Source: Thiobacillus sp. (GTDB lineage Bacteria; Pseudomonadota; Gammaproteobacteria; Burkholderiales; Thiobacillaceae). Taken from it: 47,227 bases of DNA. The notes beneath the pieces were generated by a model that did not search any database, had not been told where the DNA came from, and saw only the letters and a program-made list of their open reading frames with translations. This document shows positions 1 to 7,297 of this stretch, in pieces; position 1 is the stretch's first letter; every line of letters starts with the position of its first letter. The position numbers and the translations under genes are program-made. The stretch covers positions 1-47,227 of the forward strand of contig JAABQU010000044.1 of assembly GCA_011391285.1 (NCBI GenBank), in the 5' to 3' direction.

Positions 1-294
1 ATCCAGGCGACCAAGCGCACCGCCGAACTGATCCCGCTGTGCCATCCGATCGCGCTGACGAAGGTGAGCGTGGAGTTCAGCCACGACGCGTCCGACTCGT
101 CGATCGCCTGCAGGGTGACCGCGGAAACTGTCGGCAAGACCGGAGTGGAAATGGAGGCGCTGACCGGGGTCAGTGTGGCGCTCTTGACCATCTACGACAT
201 GTGCAAGGCGGTCGACCGTGGCATGGTCATGTCGGACATCCGGCTGCTGGAAAAGCAGGGCGGGCGCTCCGGACACTGGCGTTCGAACGCTTAG
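1..294 (+). CDS. moaC: MoaC, cyclic pyranopterin monophosphate synthase (3' fragment)
   Basis: The frame is open from base 1, so the start lies upstream of the window; 97 C-terminal residues are present. MoaC, working after MoaA, makes cyclic pyranopterin monophosphate, the first stable intermediate of molybdenum cofactor synthesis in the cytoplasm. Recognition rests on the family-typical segments LIPLCHP near the fragment start, the [20 protein letters not shown] core and the KxGGRSG-type end (KQGGRSGHW). The molybdopterin enzyme SoeA encoded about 1.6 kb downstream needs this cofactor, although nothing shows co-transcription. Identification is firm; only the missing 5' part limits it. Confidence 0.95.
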   Translation: MQATKRTAELIPLCHPIALTKVSVEFSHDASDSSIACRVTAETVGKTGVEMEALTGVSVALLTIYDMCKAVDRGMVMSDIRLLEKQGGRSGHWRSNA

Positions 295-355
295 AAAAAC
301 ACGTGACCGTAAGCGCGTCACGCTTGATGGTGCAGCCGCGGCAAGATAGGGAAAC

Positions 356-1078
356 ATGAACAGTTCGGTTGATCCCATGCGCGTGTTCAGATGGATGCTG
401 TTGACTGTGTGGACGGCTTCGTTCTCAGTCCAGGCCGACGTGCCTGACCATCAGGTCTTTCCGGCCCAGGGCCACCAGCTGCTGTTGTGGGTGAGCGCCG
501 AGCGCGGCCGCGCCGAGCCCGAGGTGCACGCCGCGCAGCAACTGGCCGTGCAGGGTGTGGAAACCTGGTCGCTCGATCTCGTGGCAGCCTATTTTCTGCC
601 GCAGCTGTCGAGCAGCATGGATGCCGTGCCGCCGCAGGATCTGGTCGAGTGGCTGCGCACGGCGCAGGCGGGTGGCAAGCGGGTAATCGTCTATGCGGTG
701 TCACGCGCCGCCGTGCCGGTGCTACGGGCTGCGGCCGCGCTCGAGCCGGCCGAGCGACAGAAGTTGTGCGTGATGCTGATGTATCCGAACCTATACAGCG
801 TCGCCGAGCCGCTGGCCGAGCCGGACTTTCTGGTGGTGGGCAGCCTGGCCGGATTGCGGGTGCAGGTGCTGCAGCCTCGCCGCTCCGCCGCCACACCGTG
901 GCTGCCCGGGTTGCTCGATCATCTGGCGAAACAGGGGGCGACAACCAGCCACGTGATCCTGGAAAACCTGCGCGAGGGCTACTGGATGCGTGAAACGCCG
1001 ACCGAATTCGAAATTGCCGAGAGCCGCCGCATGGATGCCATGCTGCTGCGTGAATTGAACCAGTGGGGATGCAAATGA
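356..1078 (+). CDS. Unrecognised exported protein, degenerate alpha/beta-hydrolase-like
   Basis: A 240-residue protein I cannot assign to a named family. The N-terminus (MRVFRWMLL..., after a possible earlier Met at 356) has a basic start, a hydrophobic stretch and SVQADV, which fits a Sec signal peptide cleaved near residue 27. The start at 356 follows a GATAGGG-like ribosome site; ATG at 377 is the alternative. The mature part alternates short beta strands and helices. A strand-turn-helix, VIVYAVSRAAVPVLR around residues 109-123, sits where an alpha/beta hydrolase has its nucleophile elbow, but its AVSRA does not match GxSxG, so catalysis is doubtful. Its stop overlaps the start of the TlpA-like gene (ATGA), so the two are probably co-translated. 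Confidence 0.7.
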   Translation: MNSSVDPMRVFRWMLLTVWTASFSVQADVPDHQVFPAQGHQLLLWVSAERGRAEPEVHAAQQLAVQGVETWSLDLVAAYFLPQLSSSMDAVPPQDLVEWLRTAQAGGKRVIVYAVSRAAVPVLRAAAALEPAERQKLCVMLMYPNLYSVAEPLAEPDFLVVGSLAGLRVQVLQPRRSAATPWLPGLLDHLAKQGATTSHVILENLREGYWMRETPTEFEIAESRRMDAMLLRELNQWGCK

Positions 1079-1635
1079 AAAGATGGCTGGGCGTGTGTGC
1101 AATGAGCCTGTTGCTGACGGGTGGCGCACAGGCCGCCGGATTCGAGGCACGTGCCGCGACGCCGGCGCCTGAATTGAAAGCGCAGGACCAGGCGGGGGCG
1201 ACCAAAACCCTGGCCGACTATCGTGGCAAGGTGGTGCTGCTCAACTTCTGGGCGTCATGGTGCCCGCCCTGCCTGCGCGAAATGCCGTCGATGGAGCGGC
1301 TGCGGCAGAAGATGGATGGGCGGCCGCTGGCAATCGTCGCGCTCGACAGCGCCGAAACCGCAGACGAAGTGAATGGTTTTTTGTCCAGAATGAAGCTGGG
1401 TTTTCCGATTCTGCTCGATCCTGACGGCAGCAACACCAAGCGCTGGAAAGTCTTCGCCCTGCCCACCACCTTCCTGCTGGATGACAGCGGTCGCGTGCGT
1501 TACGTTTTGACCGGGCCGACGGAATGGGATGAAGGCGAAGCGCTGGAAATTATTGAATCGCTGCTGGCTGAATCATCGCCGGCCAAGGCAAATCCCCCCA
1601 AGGCGGACTTTAACCCCGCAATAAATAAGGAATAA
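1075..1635 (+). CDS. TlpA/ResA-type periplasmic thioredoxin
   Basis: A 186-residue thioredoxin-fold protein, probably a thiol-disulfide reductase facing the periplasm. A signal peptide (MKRWLG...GGAQA, residues 1-20) is followed by an AhpC/TSA-TlpA-like fold. The active site is WCPPC at residues 62-66, in the family context NFWASWCPPCLREMP, and the cis-Pro loop is LPTT. I chose ATG 1075 because it overlaps the upstream stop (ATGA) and lies just after GGGG; GTG 1063 and ATG 1069 are in frame. TlpA/ResA proteins reduce cysteines for cytochrome c or oxidase assembly. The tail after about residue 165 is a low-complexity Ala/Pro/Lys extension. Substrate is unknown. Confidence 0.88.
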   Translation: MKRWLGVCAMSLLLTGGAQAAGFEARAATPAPELKAQDQAGATKTLADYRGKVVLLNFWASWCPPCLREMPSMERLRQKMDGRPLAIVALDSAETADEVNGFLSRMKLGFPILLDPDGSNTKRWKVFALPTTFLLDDSGRVRYVLTGPTEWDEGEALEIIESLLAESSPAKANPPKADFNPAINKE

Positions 1636-1705
1636 GATCAGATTGCCTTATAGGCATATCAGCCGTTTTACTTGCCATGCGGGGGGCTCAAAGTGCAAAA
1701 TAACG

Positions 1706-1795
1706 GAATATTCGGAAAGATTAATATTAAGCCGTCCCCGTAGCATCAAGCGCTGATGCGCTGGCGCTGCTTCAAGCAGTCACCTACTGTATATA
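1706..1795 (+). promoter_or_regulatory. Candidate control region of soeABC with three palindromes
   Basis: The 226 bases between the TlpA gene and soeA hold GAATATTC (1706-1713), TTAATATTAA (1721-1730) and CTGCTT-C-AAGCAG (1767-1779), all perfect inverted repeats. A TATATA at 1790-1795 could be a -10 element, but no good -35 element sits 17 bases upstream. The palindromes could be operator sites; which regulator binds, if any, is unknown. A ribosome site AGAGG (1853-1857) precedes the soeA ATG at 1862. Confidence 0.3.
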
Positions 1796-1861
1796 TCCGG
1801 GCAGGGAAAAGCGCGGTTTCGTTTCGAAGCTGCGGGGGACCATTTTGAACTTAGAGGCCGC

Positions 1862-4735
1862 ATGAACGCCAAGATCAAACTCGAAAATCACGACGCACAG
1901 GAAATCAAGTACACCACCTGCTACATGTGCGCCTGCCGCTGCGGCATCAAGGTGACGATGGAGGACAACAAGGTCCGCTTCATCCAGGGCAACCGCAACC
2001 ATCCCACCAACCAGGGCGTGCTGTGCGCCAAGGGTTCGGCCGGGATCATGAAGCAGTATTCCACCGCCAAGCTGACGCAACCCCTGATGAGGAAGCCGGG
2101 CACCGAGCGCGGCGAAGGCATCTACGAACCGATTTCCTGGGAACAGGCGCTCGATGTGCTGACCGACCGCCTGGAAGAGATCCGCGCGACCGATCCTTCC
2201 AAGCTGGGCTTCTTTACCGGCCGCGACCAGATGCAGGCGCTCACCGGCCTGTGGGCACAACAGTTCGGCACCCCCAACTGGTCCGCGCATGGCGGCTTCT
2301 GCTCGGTCAACATGGCGGCGGCCGGCCTCTATTCCATCGGCTTCTCTTTCTGGGAATTCGGCGCACCCGACTGGGATTACGCCAAGTACTTCCTGATGTG
2401 GGGGGTGGCGGAGGACCATTCGTCCAACCCGATCAAGATCGGTCTGGAAAAGCTCAAGCGCAAGGGTGGCAAGTTCGTCACCGTTAACCCGGTGCGCACC
2501 GGCTATTCGGCAATCGCCGACGAATGGCTACCGATCAAGCCCGGCATGGACGGCCTCCTGGCCATGTCGATGGTGCACGTGCTGCTGAAGCACGAGCAGT
2601 TCGACTACGAATTCCTGGTGCGCTACACCAACGCCTCCTGGCTGGTGGTGCAGACCCCGGGGCAGAAGGGCGACGGCCTGTTCCTGCGCGATGAAAACGA
2701 TCATCCGCTGATCTGGGATATCGAAAAGGAAGCCTTCCGCAATGGCATCGACGGCGATATCGCCCCGGCGCTGTTCGGCGAATTCGTGGCGCCCGACGGC
2801 CGCCGCGTCAAGACCGTGATGTCGCTGATGGTCGAGCGCTATCTCGACGCGCGTTACGCGCCGGAAAACGTCGCGCTGGAATGCGGCCTGCCGGCCGAGA
2901 CGATCGAGCGCATCGCGCTGGAAATGGCGCACGTCGCGTTCAAGGAAACGGTCGAACTGCCGATCGAATGGACCGATGTGTGGGGCCGCAAGCATGACAA
3001 GGTCGTGGGTCGTCCGGTGGCGATGTACGCGATGCGCGGCATTGCGGCGCACTCCAACGGCTTCCACTCCTGCCGCGCGATTCACATGATCCAGATGCTC
3101 CTGGGCGCGCTCGACGCGCCGGGCAACTTCCGCGCCCGCGCGCCGTACCCGAAGCCGATTCCGCCGCACCAGTTGCCGGAAAACAACATCGACATCATCA
3201 ACGCGCCGAATACTCCGCTGTCGCGTCCGCCGCTCGGTTTCCCGACGCGTCCGGAAGACCTGGTGGTCGACGAATTCGGCAACCCGCTGCGCATCGACAA
3301 GGCCTATTCCTGGGAAGTGCCGATCGCCTCGCACGGCTTGATGCACATGGTCATCACCAACGCGACCAATCACGATCCCTACGCGCTCGACACGCTGATC
3401 CTGTTCATGGCCAACATGGCGTGGAACTCGACCATGAACACGTCGAACATCCAGGACATGCTGCGCTCGAAAGATCCGGAAGAGCCGGGCCAGTACAAGA
3501 TCCCGTTCCTGGTGGTGATCGACGCCTTCCATTCGGAGATGACCAACTTCGCCGACCTGATCCTGCCGGACACGACCTACCTCGAACGCCATGACTGTAT
3601 TTCGCTGCTCGACCGGCCGATTTCCGAACCGGACGCGGCGGCCGACGCGATCCGCTATCCGCTGGTCAAGCTCGAACGTGACGTCCGTCCGTGGCAGGAA
3701 GTCATGGTCGAGCTGGCGGGACGCCTGAAATTCCCGGCCTTCACCAATCCAGACGGCACACCGAAGTTCAAGGACTATCCCGACTTCATCGTCAACTACG
3801 AGCGTTCGCCGGGCGTGGGTTTCCTCGCCGGCTGGCGCGGCAAGGACGGGACGAAATCGCTCAAGGGCGAGCCGAATCCGAAGCAGTGGGAAAAGTACAT
3901 CGAGAACCAGAGCTTCTTTGCTCACCACTGGCCCGACAACCAGAAGTACATGCGCTACGCCAACAAGGATTACCTCGAGGTGGCGGCAGACGTGGGCTTC
4001 GTCGGCAAGGTCGAGCCCATCATCATGCAGTTCTATTCCGAGCCGCTGCAGAAATTCCGCTTGGCGGGGCAGGGCTTGTACGACGGCCCGCAGCCCAATA
4101 ACCAGATCGACCGCGAGCGTCTGGTGAAGTACTTCGACCCGCTGCCGATGTGGTACGAGCCGCTGGAGCAGCAGCGCGTCGACAAGGACGAGTACCCCTT
4201 CTACGCACTGACCCAGCGCCCCATGTTCATGTACCACTCGTGGGACTCGCAGAACGTGTGGCTGCGTCAGATCATGGCGCAGAACTACATGTACATGAAC
4301 GCCCGCAAGGCGGCCGACATGGGCATCAAGGACTTCGACTGGATCTGGGTGGAGTCGCACAACGGCAAGATCCGCTGCCAGGTGAAGACCATGGAAGGCA
4401 CCCAGGAAAACACCATCTGGACCTGGAACGCCATCGGCAAGCAGAAGGGCGCCTGGGGCCTGAAGGAAAACGCCTCCGAGGCGACCAAGGGCTTTCTGCT
4501 CAACCACCTGATTTCCGAGCTGCTGCCCGAAAAGGCCGGCGAGCGCCGCGTCACCAACTCCGATCCGGTGACCGGCCAGGCCGCGTGGTTCGACCTGCGC
4601 GTGAAGATATGGAAGGCGGCGCCGGGCGAAACCGGTTCGTGGCCGCAGTTCGACACGCTGAAAAAACTGCCGGGTGATGAATACGATCGGCCAGAGGTGC
4701 TGCGCTACGACGCGCGCAGCCATGAAAAGAACTAA
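1862..4735 (+). CDS. soeA: SoeA, molybdopterin subunit of cytoplasmic sulfite:quinone oxidoreductase
   Basis: A 957-residue molybdopterin oxidoreductase of the DMSO-reductase superfamily. SoeA oxidises sulfite to sulfate on the cytoplasmic side and passes electrons through SoeB and SoeC to quinone. A [4Fe-4S] motif C20-x2-C23-x3-C27-x27-C55 opens the protein. The body is a full-length bis-MGD catalytic domain; C147 in HGGFCSVN is a likely molybdenum ligand, by analogy with polysulfide-reductase-type enzymes. There is no twin-arginine signal, which separates SoeA from the exported PsrA, PhsA and TtrA subunits. The order A-B-C and the downstream rhodanese-tusA-dsrE genes support sulfite oxidation. 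Electron-flow direction is inferred; a reductase of the same architecture cannot be excluded from sequence alone. Confidence 0.82.
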   Translation: MNAKIKLENHDAQEIKYTTCYMCACRCGIKVTMEDNKVRFIQGNRNHPTNQGVLCAKGSAGIMKQYSTAKLTQPLMRKPGTERGEGIYEPISWEQALDVLTDRLEEIRATDPSKLGFFTGRDQMQALTGLWAQQFGTPNWSAHGGFCSVNMAAAGLYSIGFSFWEFGAPDWDYAKYFLMWGVAEDHSSNPIKIGLEKLKRKGGKFVTVNPVRTGYSAIADEWLPIKPGMDGLLAMSMVHVLLKHEQFDYEFLVRYTNASWLVVQTPGQKGDGLFLRDENDHPLIWDIEKEAFRNGIDGDIAPALFGEFVAPDGRRVKTVMSLMVERYLDARYAPENVALECGLPAETIERIALEMAHVAFKETVELPIEWTDVWGRKHDKVVGRPVAMYAMRGIAAHSNGFHSCRAIHMIQMLLGALDAPGNFRARAPYPKPIPPHQLPENNIDIINAPNTPLSRPPLGFPTRPEDLVVDEFGNPLRIDKAYSWEVPIASHGLMHMVITNATNHDPYALDTLILFMANMAWNSTMNTSNIQDMLRSKDPEEPGQYKIPFLVVIDAFHSEMTNFADLILPDTTYLERHDCISLLDRPISEPDAAADAIRYPLVKLERDVRPWQEVMVELAGRLKFPAFTNPDGTPKFKDYPDFIVNYERSPGVGFLAGWRGKDGTKSLKGEPNPKQWEKYIENQSFFAHHWPDNQKYMRYANKDYLEVAADVGFVGKVEPIIMQFYSEPLQKFRLAGQGLYDGPQPNNQIDRERLVKYFDPLPMWYEPLEQQRVDKDEYPFYALTQRPMFMYHSWDSQNVWLRQIMAQNYMYMNARKAADMGIKDFDWIWVESHNGKIRCQVKTMEGTQENTIWTWNAIGKQKGAWGLKENASEATKGFLLNHLISELLPEKAGERRVTNSDPVTGQAAWFDLRVKIWKAAPGETGSWPQFDTLKKLPGDEYDRPEVLRYDARSHEKN

Positions 4736-4779
4736 TCAGCAGAACTGAGCAGTCCTCAGAAAATAGAGCGAGCAGAATT

Positions 4780-5475
4780 ATGAGACTTGGATTGGTCATC
4801 GACCTCGATGTGTGCGTCGGCTGTCATGCCTGCGCCATCGCCTGCAAGGAATGGAACGCCTCCGGCACCATCGGCCCGTTGTCCGACTACCAGCCTTACG
4901 GCGCCGAGCCGTCGGGCGTGTGGTTCAACCGGATTCGCCATTACGAAATGGACGCGTATCCGAACAACAAGACCGTCAACTTCCCGATGTCGTGCATGCA
5001 CTGCGAGGATGCCGACTGCGTCACCGTGTGTCCCACCGGGGCTTCGTACAAGCGTCCCGAAGACGGCATCGTGCTCATCGACCAGGACAAGTGCATGGGC
5101 TGCAACTACTGCTCGTGGGCCTGCCCGTACGGCGCACGCGAACTCGACCGCTCGTCCGGCACCATGAAGAAGTGCACCCTGTGCGTCGACCGTATCTACG
5201 ACCAGGAACTGCCGGTCGAGGAACGCCAGCCGGCCTGCGTGCTGACCTGTCCGGCGCACGCCCGCATGTTCGGCGACTTCGACGATCCCGATTCGGCGGT
5301 ATCGCGCACCGTGCGCGAGCGCAGCGGCTTCCCGCTGATGCCCGAACTCAACTACAACCCGACAAACAAATACCTGCCGCCGCGCAGCAAGCCGGTGATT
5401 CCGGTCGACACCCAGCCCAAGGGCGGGTTGAAGGAAAGCATCAAGCAGTTCGCCAACAAACTGGTGCGCCGCTAA
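4780..5475 (+). CDS. soeB: SoeB, four-cluster ferredoxin subunit
   Basis: A 231-residue DmsB/PsrB-type electron-transfer subunit that should carry electrons from SoeA to the membrane subunit. Sixteen cysteines fall into four ferredoxin motifs: C12/15/18/22, C72/75/80/84, C105/108/111/115 and a split set C132/135/153/157, enough for four [4Fe-4S] clusters. There is no signal peptide, in agreement with a cytoplasmic complex. It starts 44 bases after soeA and ends 27 bases before soeC, in one operon. A basic C-terminal tail (KESIKQFANKLVRR) may touch the membrane or SoeC. Family membership is firm; the sulfite role comes from SoeA and context. Confidence 0.85.
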   Translation: MRLGLVIDLDVCVGCHACAIACKEWNASGTIGPLSDYQPYGAEPSGVWFNRIRHYEMDAYPNNKTVNFPMSCMHCEDADCVTVCPTGASYKRPEDGIVLIDQDKCMGCNYCSWACPYGARELDRSSGTMKKCTLCVDRIYDQELPVEERQPACVLTCPAHARMFGDFDDPDSAVSRTVRERSGFPLMPELNYNPTNKYLPPRSKPVIPVDTQPKGGLKESIKQFANKLVRR

Positions 5476-5502
5476 GCACCCCTATTTGCGCCAGGAGAAT
5501 CC

Positions 5503-6441
5503 ATGCATCCCGCTTTCTCAGTCATTTTCTTCACCGTGGCATCGGGCGCAGGCTTTGGCCTGTTCTCGCTGCTGTTCATTGCCGACTTCTTCAAGCTTGG
5601 CGGCGGCTTCAACCAGGACCAACTCGTTGCAGGGGGTCTGATGGCGATGGCGCTGGTCGTGTTCGGCCTGTTGTCGTCGACTTTCCACCTCGCCAACCCG
5701 AAAAATGCCTGGCGCGCGTTCAGCCGTTTCCGCACCTCGTGGCTATCGCGTGAAGGCGTGTTCGCCGTGGTATTCATGCCGCTGGCGCTGATCTACCTCG
5801 CCAGCATCATCTTCGACGCACCACAGTGGCTGCGTGTCAGCAGCGGTTTTCTGACCGCCGTAATGGCCTGGATCACGGTGTTCTCCACCGGCATGATCTA
5901 CGCCTGCCTGAAAACCATCCGCCAGTGGAATACGCCGCTGGTTCCAGCCAACTACCTGGCGCTCGGTTACGCCAGCGGCAGCCTGCTGCTGCTCCTGGGC
6001 GCCGTCATTGCCGGCCTTGATACCACGCCCTACATTGCCATGGCGGCGCTGATCATGGCGATTGCCGCCGTGCTGAAGGCGATTTATTACTTCTGGATTC
6101 GCAGCCCGGGCCTGTCGCCGACGATCAACACCGCCACCGGTCTGACCCGTGCCCAGGTCAAGCTGCTCGATACCGGCCACACCCACGGCACCTTCCTCAC
6201 CCAGGAATTCGGCTTTCAGATCGCCCGCCAGAAGGCCAGTGTGCTCAAGGTCGTGGTCTTCGTGCTGGGATTTGCCGTGCCCGGTCTGATGCTGATCTGG
6301 GTCTTCAATCAGCAGGGCGGACAGGCCGCAGCCATCATTGCGGTTGTCGCGGGTCTTCTTGGAGCTGCGGTCGAACGCTGGCTGTTCTTCGCAGAGGCCC
6401 GCCACGTGGTCAACCTGTATCACGGCGCCCAACGCTGCTGA
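5503..6441 (+). CDS. soeC: SoeC, DmsC-type membrane anchor and quinone-binding subunit
   Basis: A 312-residue polytopic membrane protein with about eight hydrophobic helices (first around residues 5-27, last around 275-295), resembling DmsC rather than the longer NrfD/PsrC anchors. It would hold SoeAB at the inner face of the cytoplasmic membrane and hand electrons to quinone. Conserved-looking elements include STFHLANPKNAWRA after helix 2 and the loop FSRFRTSWLSREG. A clear ribosome site (CAGGAG) precedes ATG 5503. A run of ten G starts 8 bases after the stop. The family is clear; the specific name depends on the soeAB neighbours. Confidence 0.8.
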   Translation: MHPAFSVIFFTVASGAGFGLFSLLFIADFFKLGGGFNQDQLVAGGLMAMALVVFGLLSSTFHLANPKNAWRAFSRFRTSWLSREGVFAVVFMPLALIYLASIIFDAPQWLRVSSGFLTAVMAWITVFSTGMIYACLKTIRQWNTPLVPANYLALGYASGSLLLLLGAVIAGLDTTPYIAMAALIMAIAAVLKAIYYFWIRSPGLSPTINTATGLTRAQVKLLDTGHTHGTFLTQEFGFQIARQKASVLKVVVFVLGFAVPGLMLIWVFNQQGGQAAAIIAVVAGLLGAAVERWLFFAEARHVVNLYHGAQRC

Positions 6442-6448
6442 TCCCGGT

Positions 6449-6458
6449 GGGGGGGGGG
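6449..6458 (+). repeat. G10 homopolymer between soeC and the rhodanese promoter
   Basis: Ten consecutive G residues begin 8 bases after the soeC stop and end 5 bases before the predicted -35 element of the next gene. Such tracts change length by slippage and can alter promoter strength, but the length may also be a sequencing artefact. Confidence 0.8.
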
Positions 6459-6463
6459 CAGGC

Positions 6464-6505
6464 TTGGCGCGTCCCCGACTTTGCGGTATATTAGAAAAAT
6501 CTAAT
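6464..6505 (+). promoter_or_regulatory. Promoter and overlapping operator of the rhodanese gene
   Basis: TTGGCG (6464-6469), a 17-base spacer and TATATT (6487-6492) make a reasonable sigma-70 promoter. A perfect inverted repeat ATTAGA-AAAA-TCTAAT (6490-6505) overlaps the -10 element and the expected transcription start. A dimeric regulator bound here would block initiation. The AT-rich dyad and its position recall operators of ArsR-family sulfide/persulfide sensors, but that assignment is inference; no regulator gene is in the window. Confidence 0.6.
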
Positions 6506-6530
6506 TATTCCATCACGGGAGTGTAGGCCT

Positions 6531-6860
6531 ATGTTTGGACTGTCAGGTTTCAAGGAAGTCGACCCCGGTTACGTCGCCGAAATCGCAGCCAAGGGCGCGC
6601 ATCTGATCGATGTGCGTACCGAGGCCGAAGTCGCGCAAGGTGTGATCGATGGCGCCATCCATATACCCTTGCATTTATTGCCGCTGCGTGCGTCCGATAT
6701 TCCCCAGGACAAGCCCGTGGTGATCTACTGCCGCTCCGGTGCGCGTTCGGCCCAGGCGTGTGCGTTCATGGCCTCCCAGGGCTTTGCCAACATGCACAAT
6801 CTGGCGGGCGGCATCATCGCGTGGGCACGTTCCGGCAACGCGCTCAGCATGCCGCGCTAA
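6531..6860 (+). CDS. Single-domain rhodanese (sulfur transferase)
   Basis: A 109-residue cytoplasmic rhodanese domain. The catalytic loop is CRSGARS with C67 as the persulfide-carrying cysteine, following VVIYC; the CDC25-like N-terminal signature DVRTEAE is at residues 27-33. In sulfur oxidisers a short rhodanese next to tusA and a dsrE-type gene feeds sulfane sulfur to TusA, and that is the likely role here. It has its own promoter and operator rather than depending only on soeABC. It ends 134 bases before tusA, a gap that includes a G7 run but no clear terminator. Confidence in the fold is very high; the donor is unknown. Confidence 0.93.
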   Translation: MFGLSGFKEVDPGYVAEIAAKGAHLIDVRTEAEVAQGVIDGAIHIPLHLLPLRASDIPQDKPVVIYCRSGARSAQACAFMASQGFANMHNLAGGIIAWARSGNALSMPR

Positions 6861-6994
6861 GCGGCACACCTGTCCCGCCCGAAGTTTCCCCACCAAGCAT
6901 CGATTTCGGTTGCAATGGGGGGGCTTCTGGTTTAAGGTACCGCAGCGTTTTTTACTACATACCGATTTAATTGATTTAGTGTAAGGAGAGCCCA

Positions 6995-7222
6995 ATGAAT
7001 TTCGACAAAGAACTCGACGCACGTGGCCTGAACTGCCCGTTGCCCATCCTGCGTGCCAAGAAAGCCCTGGCCGAAGTCACCAGCGGCCAAGTGCTGAAGA
7101 TCCTCTCCACCGACCCGGGTTCGGTCAAGGATTTCGCGGCTTTCGCCAAGCAGACCGGCAACGAACTGCTGTCCACCGCCGAAGCGGGTGGCGAATTCAC
7201 CTTCTTCATGAAGAAAAAGTAA
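6995..7222 (+). CDS. tusA: TusA-family sulfur carrier
   Basis: A 75-residue TusA protein. The signature is LNCPLPILRAKKAL with the sulfur-carrying C14 in the CPxP motif and a helix after it. It accepts persulfide sulfur from rhodanese or a desulfurase and delivers it to DsrE-type proteins and on to oxidation in the cytoplasm. A strong ribosome site (AAGGAGAG) precedes ATG 6995. A weak promoter, TTGCAA (6910-6915), 17 bases, TAAGGT (6933-6938), could serve it. A strong terminator follows the stop by 10 bases. Many genomes also have a TusA for tRNA thiolation, but the rhodanese and DsrE neighbours favour sulfur oxidation. Confidence 0.94.
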   Translation: MNFDKELDARGLNCPLPILRAKKALAEVTSGQVLKILSTDPGSVKDFAAFAKQTGNELLSTAEAGGEFTFFMKKK

Positions 7223-7232
7223 TCAAGAAACC

Positions 7233-7277
7233 AAAATAGCGCCGTCTGTTCTAAAGAACATTCGGCGCTATTTTTTT
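7233..7277 (+). terminator. Intrinsic terminator between tusA and the DsrE-like gene
   Basis: AAAATAGCGCCG (7233-7244) pairs perfectly with CGGCGCTATTTT, and an inner dyad TGTTCT-AA-AGAACA (7247-7260) extends the stem; T7 follows the G/C stem. Only 20 bases remain to the next ATG, so this looks like an attenuator or an mRNA-stabilising 3' end rather than an operon boundary with a separate promoter. Confidence 0.92.
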
Positions 7278-7297
7278 GAACGAAACAGGAGAGACAT

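Noticed and set aside
2528..4723. 731-residue open frame on the minus strand opposite soeA
   Set aside because: Its product is rich in His, Arg and Val without any motif, while the plus strand encodes a complete molybdoenzyme. It is a shadow of third-position GC bias.
1862..6441. Polysulfide, thiosulfate or tetrathionate reductase (Psr/Phs/Ttr)
   Set aside because: Those catalytic subunits are exported with a twin-arginine signal, which is absent here. The DmsC-like anchor and sulfur-oxidation neighbours fit SoeABC better, though electron direction cannot be read from sequence.
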